DNA from: Enterovirga sp.
Lineage (GTDB): Bacteria; Pseudomonadota; Alphaproteobacteria; Rhizobiales; Beijerinckiaceae
Assembly: GCA_028290385.1 (NCBI GenBank)
Contig: JAQGJZ010000537.1
Coordinates: 1 to 6,197 of the forward strand
DNA: 6,197 nucleotides
Reading direction: 5' to 3'
Part shown: piece after piece, positions 1-5,390 of the stretch
Layout of the letters: each line of letters begins with the position of its first letter
How positions within the stretch are numbered: the first letter of the stretch is position 1
Program-made: the position numbers and the translations under genes
Notes under the pieces: model-generated
What the model saw: only the letters and a program-made list of their open reading frames with translations
What the model was told of the DNA's origin: nothing
Databases searched by the model: none

Positions 1-615
1 TCCATCGCGGTGTTCGGCGCCCCGTTCCCGGCGAACGGGATCCCGGACACGTTCCACCTGACGCCGCTCACGAGCTACGGCACCCAGAAGGCGATCGGCG
101 AATTGCTGCTCGCCGATTATTCGCGCCGCGGGTTCTTCGATGGCATCGGCATCCGCCTGCCGACCATCTGCGTGCGGCCGGGCAAGGCCAACAAGGCGGC
201 CTCGGGCTTCTTCTCGGGCATCATCCGGGAGCCGCTGAACGGCCAGGAGGCGATCCTGCCCGTGGAGGAAACGGTGCGCCACTGGCACGCCTCGCCACGT
301 GCCGCGATCGGTTTCCTGATCCATGCGGCCGCGCTGGATACGTCCGGCCTCGGCGCCCGCCGCAGCCTGACGATGCCCGGTCTGTGCGTGACGGTGGGCG
401 AGCAGATCGCGGCGCTCCGGCGCGTCGCGGGGGATCGGGTCGCCGGCCTGATCCGACGGGAGCCCGACGAGACCATCATGGGGATCGTGCGCGGCTGGGC
501 CGAAGGCTTCGTGCCCACCCGCGCCGAAGCGCTGGGCTTCAAGGCCGAGCGCAGCTTCGACGAGATCATCCGGGTCTATGTCGAGGAAGAACTCGGCGGC
601 AAGCTTCCGACCTGA
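1..615 (+). CDS. denD: D-erythronate dehydrogenase-like SDR oxidoreductase, C-terminal part (5' end outside window)
   Basis: Probable NAD-dependent sugar-acid dehydrogenase of the extended SDR (epimerase/dehydratase) superfamily. The family member DenD oxidises D-erythronate to its 2-keto form in four-carbon acid-sugar catabolism, in the cytoplasm. The window opens in frame at a strand ending in SIAVFGAP, which matches the SDR region carrying the active-site Ser. The YxxxK catalytic pair follows at codons 26-30 (YGTQK). Next come RLPTICVRPG and a segment with KAASGFFSGIIREPLNG, which I recall as characteristic of DenD-type proteins. The visible part is 204 residues; DenD proteins are about 320, so roughly 120 residues including the Rossmann glycine motif lie upstream. 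A GTG at 10 is an internal Val codon, not a start. Family assignment is strong. The exact substrate is inferred by resemblance, and I cannot see the kinase and aldolase partners that would support it. Confidence 0.82.
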   Translation, partial: SIAVFGAPFPANGIPDTFHLTPLTSYGTQKAIGELLLADYSRRGFFDGIGIRLPTICVRPGKANKAASGFFSGIIREPLNGQEAILPVEETVRHWHASPRAAIGFLIHAAALDTSGLGARRSLTMPGLCVTVGEQIAALRRVAGDRVAGLIRREPDETIMGIVRGWAEGFVPTRAEALGFKAERSFDEIIRVYVEEELGGKLPT

Positions 616-627
616 ACGGGCGACTGT

Positions 628-649
628 GGCGGCGCATCGCACCGCCGCC
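628..649. terminator. GC-rich hairpin between convergent genes, possible bidirectional terminator
   Basis: A perfect 7-bp inverted repeat, GGCGGCG (628-634) and CGCCGCC (643-649), encloses an 8-base loop in the 52-base gap between the denD stop and the stop of the repeat-protein gene. Its position between two converging 3' ends fits a shared terminator. No T-tract follows on either strand, so it is not a canonical intrinsic terminator, and chance hairpins are common at this GC content. Confidence 0.35.
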
Positions 650-667
650 CCAGCCGTCTCGGTTATC

Positions 668-1012
668 CTACCAGAAGGGGCGCCCGAACCCGACGGAGAT
701 CACCGGGCCGAACGACCGGTACTGATAAGGCCGGTACCCGTAGCGCACGGGGCGGTAATAGCGCGGGCCGTAGCCGTAGCGCACGGGCCGGTAATGGCGG
801 TGGCCATGCCAGCCGTAGCGAACCGGCCGATAATGGCGCGGGCCGTGCCAGCCGTAATGCCTGTAGGCCGGACGCGGGCCCCAGAACGGACGGCAGTACC
901 CAAAGGAATCGCGTCCGTATCCCGGGCCGCAGCCCTGTGCCGCTTCAGCGGCCGGCACGTTCGCCAGCCCGGCTGCTACGAGCGCAGCCGCACCGAGAAG
1001 GAATTTCTTCAT
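668..1012 (-). CDS. Small secreted Tyr/Arg/His/Gly-rich repeat protein (GCG...CRP-type)
   Basis: A 114-residue protein of unknown function. Residues 1-25 form a classic Sec signal peptide: MKKF start, hydrophobic Ala/Leu core, and an Ala-rich AEAA cleavage region, so export to the periplasm or cell surface is likely. The mature part opens with a short two-Cys module (GCGPGYGRDSFGYCRP, Cys28 and Cys40). That resembles the 'GCG_CRPN prefix-to-repeats' family as I recall it from alphaproteobacteria, with CRPF here instead of CRPN. Three copies of YRPVRYG follow at residues 61-67, 74-80 and 86-92, with spacing of 13 then 12 residues, then a GPVISVGFG tail. The composition is strongly basic and aromatic, with almost no acidic residues. 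The ATG at 1012 was chosen because the signal peptide begins exactly there and GAGGG lies just upstream. The open frame runs further upstream, but that extension has no start signal. A role in the envelope is only a guess. Confidence 0.8.
   Translation of the reverse strand: MKKFLLGAAALVAAGLANVPAAEAAQGCGPGYGRDSFGYCRPFWGPRPAYRHYGWHGPRHYRPVRYGWHGHRHYRPVRYGYGPRYYRPVRYGYRPYQYRSFGPVISVGFGRPFW
738..838 (-). repeat. Three 26-bp tandem-like coding repeats
   Basis: Three related 26-base units lie at 738-763, 774-799 and 813-838 (consensus on the plus strand begins CCGTAGCGCACGGGCCGGTA). The first two differ at 2 positions and the third at a few more. Unit starts are 36 and 39 bases apart, both multiples of three, so the reading frame is kept. 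They encode the repeated YRPVRYG motif of the secreted protein. The DNA-level similarity suggests fairly recent in-frame duplication or ongoing homogenisation. Confidence 0.8.
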
Positions 1013-1038
1013 TCTTCGCCCTCGTTCATGGCGTGATC

Positions 1039-1075
1039 GTCGCCCCCTGCCAAAAAAACAGGAGGGGGCGGCGAC
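1039..1075 (-). terminator. Bulged hairpin with a T7 loop downstream of the dehydrogenase gene
   Basis: GTCGCCCCCTG (1039-1049) faces CAGGAGGGGGCGGCGAC (1059-1075), giving about ten GC-rich base pairs with small bulges around an A7 run on the plus strand. In a reverse-strand transcript the loop holds seven U residues. It lies between the dehydrogenase stop and the repeat-protein start, both on the reverse strand. It could end transcription of the dehydrogenase unit or act in the leader of the repeat protein. The U run sits in the loop rather than after the stem, so it is atypical as an intrinsic terminator. Confidence 0.35.
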
Positions 1076-1090
1076 GGTTCCCTGAGAGAG

Positions 1091-1107
1091 CGGGGCGGCG
1101 CGCCCCG
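1091..1107 (-). terminator. Perfect 7-bp hairpin directly after the dehydrogenase stop codon
   Basis: CGGGGCG and CGCCCCG form a perfect inverted repeat around a 3-base loop. It begins on the base after the reverse-strand TGA at 1108-1110. The position fits a 3'-end hairpin that stabilises or terminates the dehydrogenase mRNA. No U-tract follows, so transcription may continue to the T7-loop hairpin about 20 bases further on. Confidence 0.4.
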
Positions 1108-2067
1108 TCAGCCCCGATACGGCGTTTCGACCACGGGCGTGAGCGGGCCCTTGCCGGCGAACCAGGACACGAGATTGTCGACCACGAGCTGGCCCATCGC
1201 CCGCCGCGTCTCGATCGAGGCCGAGCCGACATGCGGCAGCAGCACGACATGGTCCATGGCGATCAGCTCGGCCGGCACGCGCGGCTCGTCGGCAAAGACA
1301 TCGAGGCCGGCGGACAGGATCGTCTTGGAGCGCAGCGCCTCGATCAGGGCGGGCTCGTCCACCACGCTGCCGCGCCCGACATTGACGAAGATGCCGTCCG
1401 GCCCGAGCGCCCGAAACACCTCCGCGTTCACGATCCGGTCGGTTTCGGCGCTGCCCGGTGCGACGGACACCAGGATGTCGACCGCCTCCGCCAGGCCCGC
1501 AAGCGTCGGGTGGTACTCGTAGGGCACGTCCGCCTGCTTGTTGCGGCCGTGATAGCTGATCGGCAGGCCGAAGGCCTCCAGGCGCTTGGCGACGGCCTTG
1601 CCGATGCGGCCGAGCCCGAGAATGCCGACCTTGCGGCCGCGCAGCGTCGCGGTGAGCGGGTAGGGCTTCTCCAGCCACCGGCCGGCGCGCAGGTAGCGGT
1701 CCACCTGCGGCAGCTGGCGGACGGTCGCGATCACGAGGCCGACCGTCAGGTCCGCCACCTCGTCCGTCAGGACGTCAGGCGTGTTGGTGACGAACAGCCC
1801 GCGCCGGCCTGCCTCGGCGGCGTCGATGTAATCGTAGCCGACGCCGAAGCTCGACACGATCTCGAGCTTGGGAAAGCGGTCGAGAAAGGCGGCATCGACC
1901 TTGGTGTGCCCGCCGAGCGCAACGCCGCGGACCACCGGCGCGACCTCGCGGATGAAGGCCTCCCGGTCCGGCGCTTCCCAGCCCCGGTGCAGCGTGAACT
2001 GCTCGTCCAGGCTCTGGATCACATGCGCCGGCATCGGGGCCGGCATCAGGACGGCTACGCTCTTCAA
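1108..2067 (-). CDS. 2-hydroxyacid dehydrogenase, GRHPR/hydroxyphenylpyruvate-reductase type
   Basis: A 319-residue cytosolic D-isomer-specific 2-hydroxyacid dehydrogenase, the usual length. It should reduce a 2-keto acid such as glyoxylate, hydroxypyruvate or an aryl-pyruvate to the D-2-hydroxyacid. The substrate-binding half carries SSFGVGYDYID (72-82). The nucleotide-binding domain has GLGRIG at 151-156. The end of the second strand reads SYHGRNKQ with Arg175 and Lys177 and no acidic residue, which favours NADPH. The family catalytic residues are Arg232 (VGRG), Glu261 (ADEP) and His279 (LPHVGS). The pattern is close to plant HPPR/GRHPR enzymes. The start is TTG at 2067, with GAGGAG 7 bases upstream; the first ATG in frame is residue 8 and would have no comparable site. 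The zinc-ribbon gene ends 44 bases upstream on the same strand, so co-transcription is likely. The physiological substrate cannot be read from the sequence. Confidence 0.92.
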   Translation of the reverse strand: MKSVAVLMPAPMPAHVIQSLDEQFTLHRGWEAPDREAFIREVAPVVRGVALGGHTKVDAAFLDRFPKLEIVSSFGVGYDYIDAAEAGRRGLFVTNTPDVLTDEVADLTVGLVIATVRQLPQVDRYLRAGRWLEKPYPLTATLRGRKVGILGLGRIGKAVAKRLEAFGLPISYHGRNKQADVPYEYHPTLAGLAEAVDILVSVAPGSAETDRIVNAEVFRALGPDGIFVNVGRGSVVDEPALIEALRSKTILSAGLDVFADEPRVPAELIAMDHVVLLPHVGSASIETRRAMGQLVVDNLVSWFAGKGPLTPVVETPYRG

Positions 2068-2074
2068 CGGGGGT

Positions 2075-2080
2075 CTCCTC
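2075..2080 (-). promoter_or_regulatory. Shine-Dalgarno GAGGAG that decides the TTG start
   Basis: The reverse strand reads GAGGAG, then seven bases, then TTG. This is the best ribosome-binding site near the 5' end of the dehydrogenase and supports TTG at 2067 over the internal ATG seven codons later. Confidence 0.7.
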
Positions 2081-2111
2081 GTGGTGGTGGCGCGCTTAAT
2101 GCGCTTTCTTG

Positions 2112-2360
2112 TCAGCTGCCGCCCGATCCCATGCGCGCCCGCATCAGGCGCGCAAGGTCGCGCGGTGTCTCGATGCGGGCGGCCTTCACGGCGCGCGATC
2201 CGCATTCGGAGCATCTGAGACGCCGCGTCAACTGGACGAGCGGAATGTCCTCCAGGCCGTCCTCCCGCGCGATCGCGGAGCGTCGGCCGCAGCTCAAGCA
2301 CTCGACGAGCACGCCCGCGCCCGGAGGGCCTTGCGGCGTTCGCTCGTTCTGGCTTGCCAT
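2112..2360 (-). CDS. Small zinc-ribbon-like protein of unknown function
   Basis: An 82-residue protein if it starts at the ATG at 2360. Two CxxC knuckles, Cys21-Cys24 (CLSCG) and Cys50-Cys53 (CSECG), are separated by 25 residues, the usual layout of a structural zinc ribbon. Each is followed by a small or basic turn (GRRSAI, GSRAVKA), and a basic helix-prone tail rich in Arg and Met ends the protein. I recall similar short CxxC...RCSxCGSR proteins as hypothetical proteins in Rhizobiales. Binding to nucleic acid or a protein partner is possible but not shown. The start is uncertain: no close ribosome-binding site precedes 2360, and the frame stays open upstream to an ATG at 2453 that would run into the divergent rhomboid gene. 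It lies 44 bases upstream of the dehydrogenase on the same strand and is probably the first gene of that operon. Confidence 0.72.
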   Translation of the reverse strand: MASQNERTPQGPPGAGVLVECLSCGRRSAIAREDGLEDIPLVQLTRRLRCSECGSRAVKAARIETPRDLARLMRARMGSGGS

Positions 2361-2446
2361 GGGGGGATTCGGCCCACGTGCCCCCTCCGGAGTCAAGAAC
2401 AGAGTCAGGGTTGCGGGGCACGGGGCTTGGCCCCAAGTTCGGGCCG
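2361..2446. promoter_or_regulatory. Divergent intergenic region between zinc-ribbon and rhomboid genes
   Basis: These 86 bases must hold start signals for both divergent genes unless one start is wrong. On the reverse strand a TTGACT (2390-2395) resembles a -35 box, but no good -10 follows at the right distance. The reverse-strand leader has GGAGG with a G5/C5 inverted repeat between it and the ATG. Toward the rhomboid gene there is a short dyad, GGGGC-TTG-GCCCC (2422-2434), and no clear ribosome-binding site. The region is regulatory by position; no individual site is certain. Confidence 0.35.
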
Positions 2447-3262
2447 ATGTCACATGATGCGAGCGGGCCGCGCGAGCCGGCGATCAACCTGCCGGGCCTG
2501 ATCCTCGCCGCTATCGTCATCCTGATGGCGATCCATGCCGGGCGCGAGTGGCTGCTCGACCCGAAGGCGGATCTCGAATTTCTGTTTGATGCCGGCTTCG
2601 TCCCGGCGCGCTGGTCGCTGCTGTTCGGCTTCGCGTCGGTCGAAGAAATCGTGCGCGAGGCGACGAACGGCGTAACGGACGCTGATTCCGTCGCGGCCGG
2701 CACGGCGCTCGCCGAGTATGTGGCGGCGAGCCCCGGCGCGGGGCTGCTGACGGCCGTGAGCTACGCCCTGCTGCACGGCTCGTGGATGCACGTAGTTCTG
2801 AACTGCGTCTGGCTCGCGGCCTTCGGCACCCCCGTCCTGCGCCGCTGCGGGGCGGCGCGCTTTCTGATCCTGGCGCTGCTCGCGACGATCGGCGCGGTGC
2901 TCGCGCATTGGCTCCTCAACGCGCTCAGCTGGCAGGTGGTGATCGGCGCCTCGGGCACCGTGTCCGGCTTCATGGGGGCGGCGGCGCTGTTCGTGTTCGA
3001 GCGTCCGGCGCCGGCGCGGAGCTGGCCGCCCGATCCGCCGCGGCGCTCCAGTGTGCTGGGGCTGCTGCGCAACAGGAGCGCCCTGCTGTTTCTCGGCACC
3101 TGGTTCGGCATCAATCTGCTGGTCGGCTTTCTGTCCCAGCCGCTCGGGCTGGCGGAGGGTGGCATCGCCTGGCAGGCGCATATCGGCGGGCTCCTGACCG
3201 GGCTCCTCGCGTTTCCGTATCTCGATCCGGTCGGGGATCCGCGCGACGATCGGCCGGCTTGA
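2447..3262 (+). CDS. Rhomboid family intramembrane serine protease
   Basis: A 271-residue polytopic inner-membrane protein that should cleave substrate transmembrane segments within the bilayer. The first hydrophobic segment is about residues 14-30. A soluble loop of roughly 60 residues follows, then the conserved core: HGSWMHVVLN (His115 and Asn119, oxyanion/loop residues), the catalytic serine in GASG at 167-170 (Ser169) followed by TVSGFMGA, and the catalytic His245 in QAHIGG. This fits the Ser-His dyad and about six membrane spans of the GlpG-like class, though without GlpG's cytosolic N-terminal domain. Residues 187-205 form a Pro/Arg-rich loop between membrane segments. The ATG at 2447 was chosen because translation from there gives a short hydrophilic N-terminus before the first span; no strong ribosome-binding site is visible. 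The natural substrate is unknown. The CBS gene follows 70 bases later on the same strand. Confidence 0.9.
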   Translation: MSHDASGPREPAINLPGLILAAIVILMAIHAGREWLLDPKADLEFLFDAGFVPARWSLLFGFASVEEIVREATNGVTDADSVAAGTALAEYVAASPGAGLLTAVSYALLHGSWMHVVLNCVWLAAFGTPVLRRCGAARFLILALLATIGAVLAHWLLNALSWQVVIGASGTVSGFMGAAALFVFERPAPARSWPPDPPRRSSVLGLLRNRSALLFLGTWFGINLLVGFLSQPLGLAEGGIAWQAHIGGLLTGLLAFPYLDPVGDPRDDRPA

Positions 3263-3264
3263 GC

Positions 3265-3293
3265 TTGAACCGCCGCGCCCGGTTTCGCACTAT
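3265..3293 (+). promoter_or_regulatory. Weak candidate promoter upstream of the CBS-domain gene
   Basis: TTGAAC (3265-3270) and CACTAT (3288-3293) are 17 bases apart, 39 bases before the CBS start codon. The first matches the TTGACA consensus at four of six positions and the second matches TATAAT at three of six. Read-through from the rhomboid gene is an equally good explanation. Confidence 0.22.
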
Positions 3294-3317
3294 CGCGCTC
3301 AGGGAAGCGGTTCAGGG

Positions 3318-3323
3318 AAGGAG
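3318..3323 (+). promoter_or_regulatory. Shine-Dalgarno AAGGAG of the CBS-domain gene
   Basis: AAGGAG lies 9 bases before the ATG at 3333. It is the strongest ribosome-binding site in the window and fixes the start of this gene. Confidence 0.75.
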
Positions 3324-3332
3324 ACGAGGCCG

Positions 3333-3764
3333 ATGAGCGTCGAGCAGATCCTGGGTGGGAAGGGCCGCGACGTGGTGACGATCGGGCCTGACCGCACGCT
3401 CGCCGACGCGGCCCAGTGCCTGGCCGAGCGGCGGATCGGCGCCGTGGTCGTGGTGGACGGCTCCGGCGGCGTGCAGGGCATCATCTCCGAGCGCGACGTG
3501 GTGCGGGCCGTCGCCGAGGCGGGCGCCTCGGCGCTCCAGGCCCCGGTCTCGAGCCGGATGACCAGCAAGGTCGTGACCTGCCTGCCGACCTCCAGCATCG
3601 ACGAGATCATGGGCCTGATGACGACGGGCAAGTTCCGCCACGTGCCGGTTCTCGACGGCGGGCGCCTCGCCGGCATCATCTCGATCGGTGACGTCGTGAA
3701 GCAGCGGCTCGCCGAGGTGGAATCGGAGCACCGCGCCCTGCGCGACTACATCGCGACGGCCTGA
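3333..3764 (+). CDS. Stand-alone two-CBS-domain protein
   Basis: A 143-residue cytosolic protein made almost entirely of a tandem CBS (Bateman) pair, about residues 6-62 and 74-130. Each repeat ends in the usual strand plus nucleotide-contact motif: GIISERDVV (49-57, Ser52...Asp55) and GIISIGDVV (114-122, Ser117...Asp120). The SxxD pattern is the known ribose contact for AMP, ATP or NAD-type ligands, so ligand sensing is likely. No catalytic or DNA-binding domain is attached, and the charged C-terminal helix (RLAEVESEHRALRDYI) is typical of this short family. The partner protein is unknown. The ATG is set by AAGGAG upstream. The gene may share a transcript with the rhomboid gene 70 bases upstream. 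Its last 19 bases overlap the 3' end of the convergent patatin gene. Confidence 0.9.
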   Translation: MSVEQILGGKGRDVVTIGPDRTLADAAQCLAERRIGAVVVVDGSGGVQGIISERDVVRAVAEAGASALQAPVSSRMTSKVVTCLPTSSIDEIMGLMTTGKFRHVPVLDGGRLAGIISIGDVVKQRLAEVESEHRALRDYIATA

Positions 3765-4843
3765 GCCTGGCCCCGGGCGGCGCCCGGGACGGACAGGGCT
3801 GAATCGAGCATCTCGCGGATGTCGGGCAGCGCGCGCTCGGCCGCTTGGCGGCCGAGTTCGATCGCCTCGGCGGCGCGGTGGAACTCGAACAGGCCGATTG
3901 CCGCGAGCTTCGGCGAGATCATCGCGTCGGGCGGGTCGCCCGCGAGCCGCGAGCGCGAGATCCGGTCCTGCGTGATGTTGAACGCGTCGATCATCACGGT
4001 CGCCATGCCGGGGGCCGAGCGGCGCTCGCGGCGGCGGCCCGGGCTGTCGAGCCATTGCGAGAACAGGCCGGCGCGCGGCGTCGGCTCCTCGGCCGCCTCC
4101 TCGGGCGCGTCGGATTCCTCCTCACCGTGGTCCGGGATCACCGTTCCGCGCAGGCGGATGTCGTTGTTCAGGTTCACGCAGATCACGACGTCCGACCCGA
4201 AGGCGCGCGCCACCGTCACGGGCACCGGATTGACCAGCGCGCCATCCATCAGCAGCCGCCCGCCGAGGCGCACGGGGTCGAACACGCCGGGCAGCGCATA
4301 GGAGGCGCGCAGCGCGTCGATCAGCGAGCCGCGCGTGAGCCAGATCTCGTGCCCGGTCGCGAGCTCGGTCGCGACGGTCGCGAAGCGGATCGGCAGGTGC
4401 TCGACCCGCAGGGCGTGAAGGTCGATCTCGAGGAGCTTCTGCAGCCGCCCGCCGGCGATCAGCCCCGAACCGCTCAGATGGAAATCGAGCAGGCCCATGA
4501 CGCGGCGCTTGGTGAGGGACAGCGCGAAGGTCTCGATCTCGCCGAGCTTGCCGGCCGCGTAGCATCCGCCCACCACGGCCCCGATGGAGCAGCCTGCGAC
4601 CACGTCCGGCGTGATGCCGGCTTCCTCCAGCACCCGCAGCACGCCGATATGCGCCCAGCCGCGGGCCGCACCGCCGCCGAGGGCCAGCCCGATCTTCAAC
4701 CGCTTGCCCGGCACGGGAGCCTTCGGCTCGATGGCAGCGCCGTCGCTGCCCAGGCTGAATGCCCTCCGCGCGAGTCCGTCGAACAGCATCTCGAGGCTCC
4801 GTACCTTCCCGGCCATCGTCTCACGCCGGGGTGAAAGCGGCAT
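3746..4843 (-). CDS. Patatin-like phospholipase (NTE/RssA type)
   Basis: A 365-residue predicted serine lipid acyl hydrolase acting on phospholipid or lysophospholipid esters, probably cytoplasmic or membrane-associated as I see no signal peptide. The patatin core is complete: oxyanion loop GGGAARG at 56-62, nucleophile elbow GCSIG at 84-88 (Ser86), and catalytic Asp200 in DGA (200-202), followed by LVNPVPV. ASYALPGVFDPV (180-191) is also typical. After the core lies an acidic low-complexity stretch at about 239-254 (Glu/Asp/Ala/Pro), then a conserved tail with DAFNITQDRISRSRLAGDPP (286-305). The start at 4843 is 39 bases after the hisI stop; a second ATG at 4816 (residue 10) is an alternative, and neither has a clear ribosome-binding site. 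It is likely co-transcribed behind hisI. No functional link to histidine synthesis is apparent. Confidence 0.9.
   Translation of the reverse strand: MPLSPRRETMAGKVRSLEMLFDGLARRAFSLGSDGAAIEPKAPVPGKRLKIGLALGGGAARGWAHIGVLRVLEEAGITPDVVAGCSIGAVVGGCYAAGKLGEIETFALSLTKRRVMGLLDFHLSGSGLIAGGRLQKLLEIDLHALRVEHLPIRFATVATELATGHEIWLTRGSLIDALRASYALPGVFDPVRLGGRLLMDGALVNPVPVTVARAFGSDVVICVNLNNDIRLRGTVIPDHGEEESDAPEEAAEEPTPRAGLFSQWLDSPGRRRERRSAPGMATVMIDAFNITQDRISRSRLAGDPPDAMISPKLAAIGLFEFHRAAEAIELGRQAAERALPDIREMLDSALSVPGAARGQAQAVAM
3772..3788 (+). terminator. Perfect 7-bp hairpin just after the CBS stop, inside the patatin 3' coding end
   Basis: CCCGGGC (3772-3778) and GCCCGGG (3782-3788) form a perfect inverted repeat with a 3-base loop, 7 bases after the CBS-gene TGA. 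It could end or protect the forward transcript while also coding for patatin residues near the C-terminus. There is no T-tract, so the terminator role is tentative. Confidence 0.35.
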
Positions 4844-4882
4844 GAACGGAATGCGCAGCCCTCCGCGGCACGGGGCGCATCG

Positions 4883-5305
4883 CTAGGGCGGGCCGAGAAA
4901 CGCGAGGGTCGCGGCTGCGTCGCCGCCGGACAGGTCGACCCCGCGGTAGAAGCAGCTGCGCCGGCCGGTATGGCAGCAGCCGCCATCGCCCGCGACCCGG
5001 ACCTTGATCCAGACTGCGTCCTGGTCGCAATCCACCCGCATCTCGAGCACGGTCTGGATCTGGCCGCTGGTCGCGCCCTTGTGCCAGAGCTCGCCGCGCG
5101 AGCGCGACCAGTACCAGGCCTCGCCGGTCTCGATCGTCCGCGCCAGCGACTCGGCGTTCATGTGCGCGACCATGAGGACGTCGCCCGTCTCGGCATCGGT
5201 CGCGACGCAGGTGACGAGCCCGTCCGGCCCGAACCGGGGCGCGAAGCGCAGCCCTTCCTCCAGCGCGGCCTTGGTCTCGGCCTTTGGAAAATCGTCCAGC
5301 TTCAT
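4883..5305 (-). CDS. hisI: Phosphoribosyl-AMP cyclohydrolase
   Basis: A 140-residue monofunctional HisI that opens the adenine ring of phosphoribosyl-AMP to give ProFAR, an early step of histidine biosynthesis in the cytosol. Family motifs are intact: VLMVAHMN (43-50), [18 protein letters not shown] (64-81), the metal site VDCDQD (91-96, with Asp92, Asp94, Asp96 and Cys93), and [10 protein letters not shown] (110-119), where Cys111 and Cys118 complete the zinc site. The HisE pyrophosphohydrolase domain fused in enterobacteria is absent, as is usual in alphaproteobacteria. No other his gene is visible here, which fits the scattered his genes of this group. The ATG at 5305 gives the standard N-terminus, and a weak GGGACAGG precedes it. 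It is divergent from the IscU-like gene and likely heads a unit with the patatin gene. Confidence 0.95.
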   Translation of the reverse strand: MKLDDFPKAETKAALEEGLRFAPRFGPDGLVTCVATDAETGDVLMVAHMNAESLARTIETGEAWYWSRSRGELWHKGATSGQIQTVLEMRVDCDQDAVWIKVRVAGDGGCCHTGRRSCFYRGVDLSGGDAAATLAFLGPP

Positions 5306-5390
5306 CCTGTCCCGCCCGCGTCTCGCGACGGCCCGCCCGCGATCCTATATCCTGTCTGCATCATATCGCGGCCCCGAAAGCCACCTGCGC
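5306..5390. promoter_or_regulatory. Divergent promoter region between hisI and the IscU-like gene
   Basis: These 85 bases separate two outward-reading genes, so both promoters are expected here. On the reverse strand a TATGAT (5360-5365) is a fair -10 box for hisI, 54 bases before its start, but no matching -35 is visible. On the forward strand TATATC (5346-5351) is a weak -10 candidate. The IscU-like gene has no evident ribosome-binding site. The local AT-rich patch (about 5345-5367) stands out in otherwise GC-rich sequence. Confidence 0.35.

Noticed and set aside
738..838. Repeats as a CRISPR or mobile-element repeat array
   Set aside because: Units are in frame, spaced 36 and 39 bases apart, and encode the repeated YRPVRYG motif. 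The intervening bases are also coding and not spacer-like.
1024..1057. TTGGCA on the reverse strand as a -35 box for the repeat-protein gene
   Set aside because: The matching -10 position (CATGAA) would start transcription inside the ribosome-binding site, leaving almost no leader.
1013..1678. Upstream in-frame extension of the secreted repeat protein
   Set aside because: It would bury the signal peptide in the middle of a protein and overlap the dehydrogenase in another frame. The short form has its own ribosome-binding site.
1..2067. DenD-like enzyme and 2-hydroxyacid dehydrogenase as parts of one catabolic cluster
   Set aside because: They are on opposite strands with an unrelated secreted-protein gene between them, and no kinase, aldolase or transporter is seen. 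A shared pathway is not supported by this window.
2354..2446. Upstream in-frame extension of the rhomboid protein
   Set aside because: It adds a Pro/Gly-rich segment overlapping the zinc-ribbon start, with no ribosome-binding site. The Met at 2447 is followed by a normal short N-terminus.
937..2457. Long forward open frame of about 500 codons opposite the dehydrogenase
   Set aside because: It is antisense to a clearly recognised enzyme, is Arg/Gln/His-rich with no recognisable motif, and arises because high-GC codon bias suppresses stops on the opposite strand.
3312..4055. Reverse open frame across the CBS gene and patatin 3' end
   Set aside because: It lies out of frame with the patatin gene and antisense to the CBS gene, is Arg/Pro-rich, and has no family signature.
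3845..4834. Long forward open frame opposite the patatin gene
   Set aside because: The composition is that of an antisense shadow (Arg/His/Gln/Ala), there are no motifs, and the opposite strand encodes a complete patatin catalytic core.
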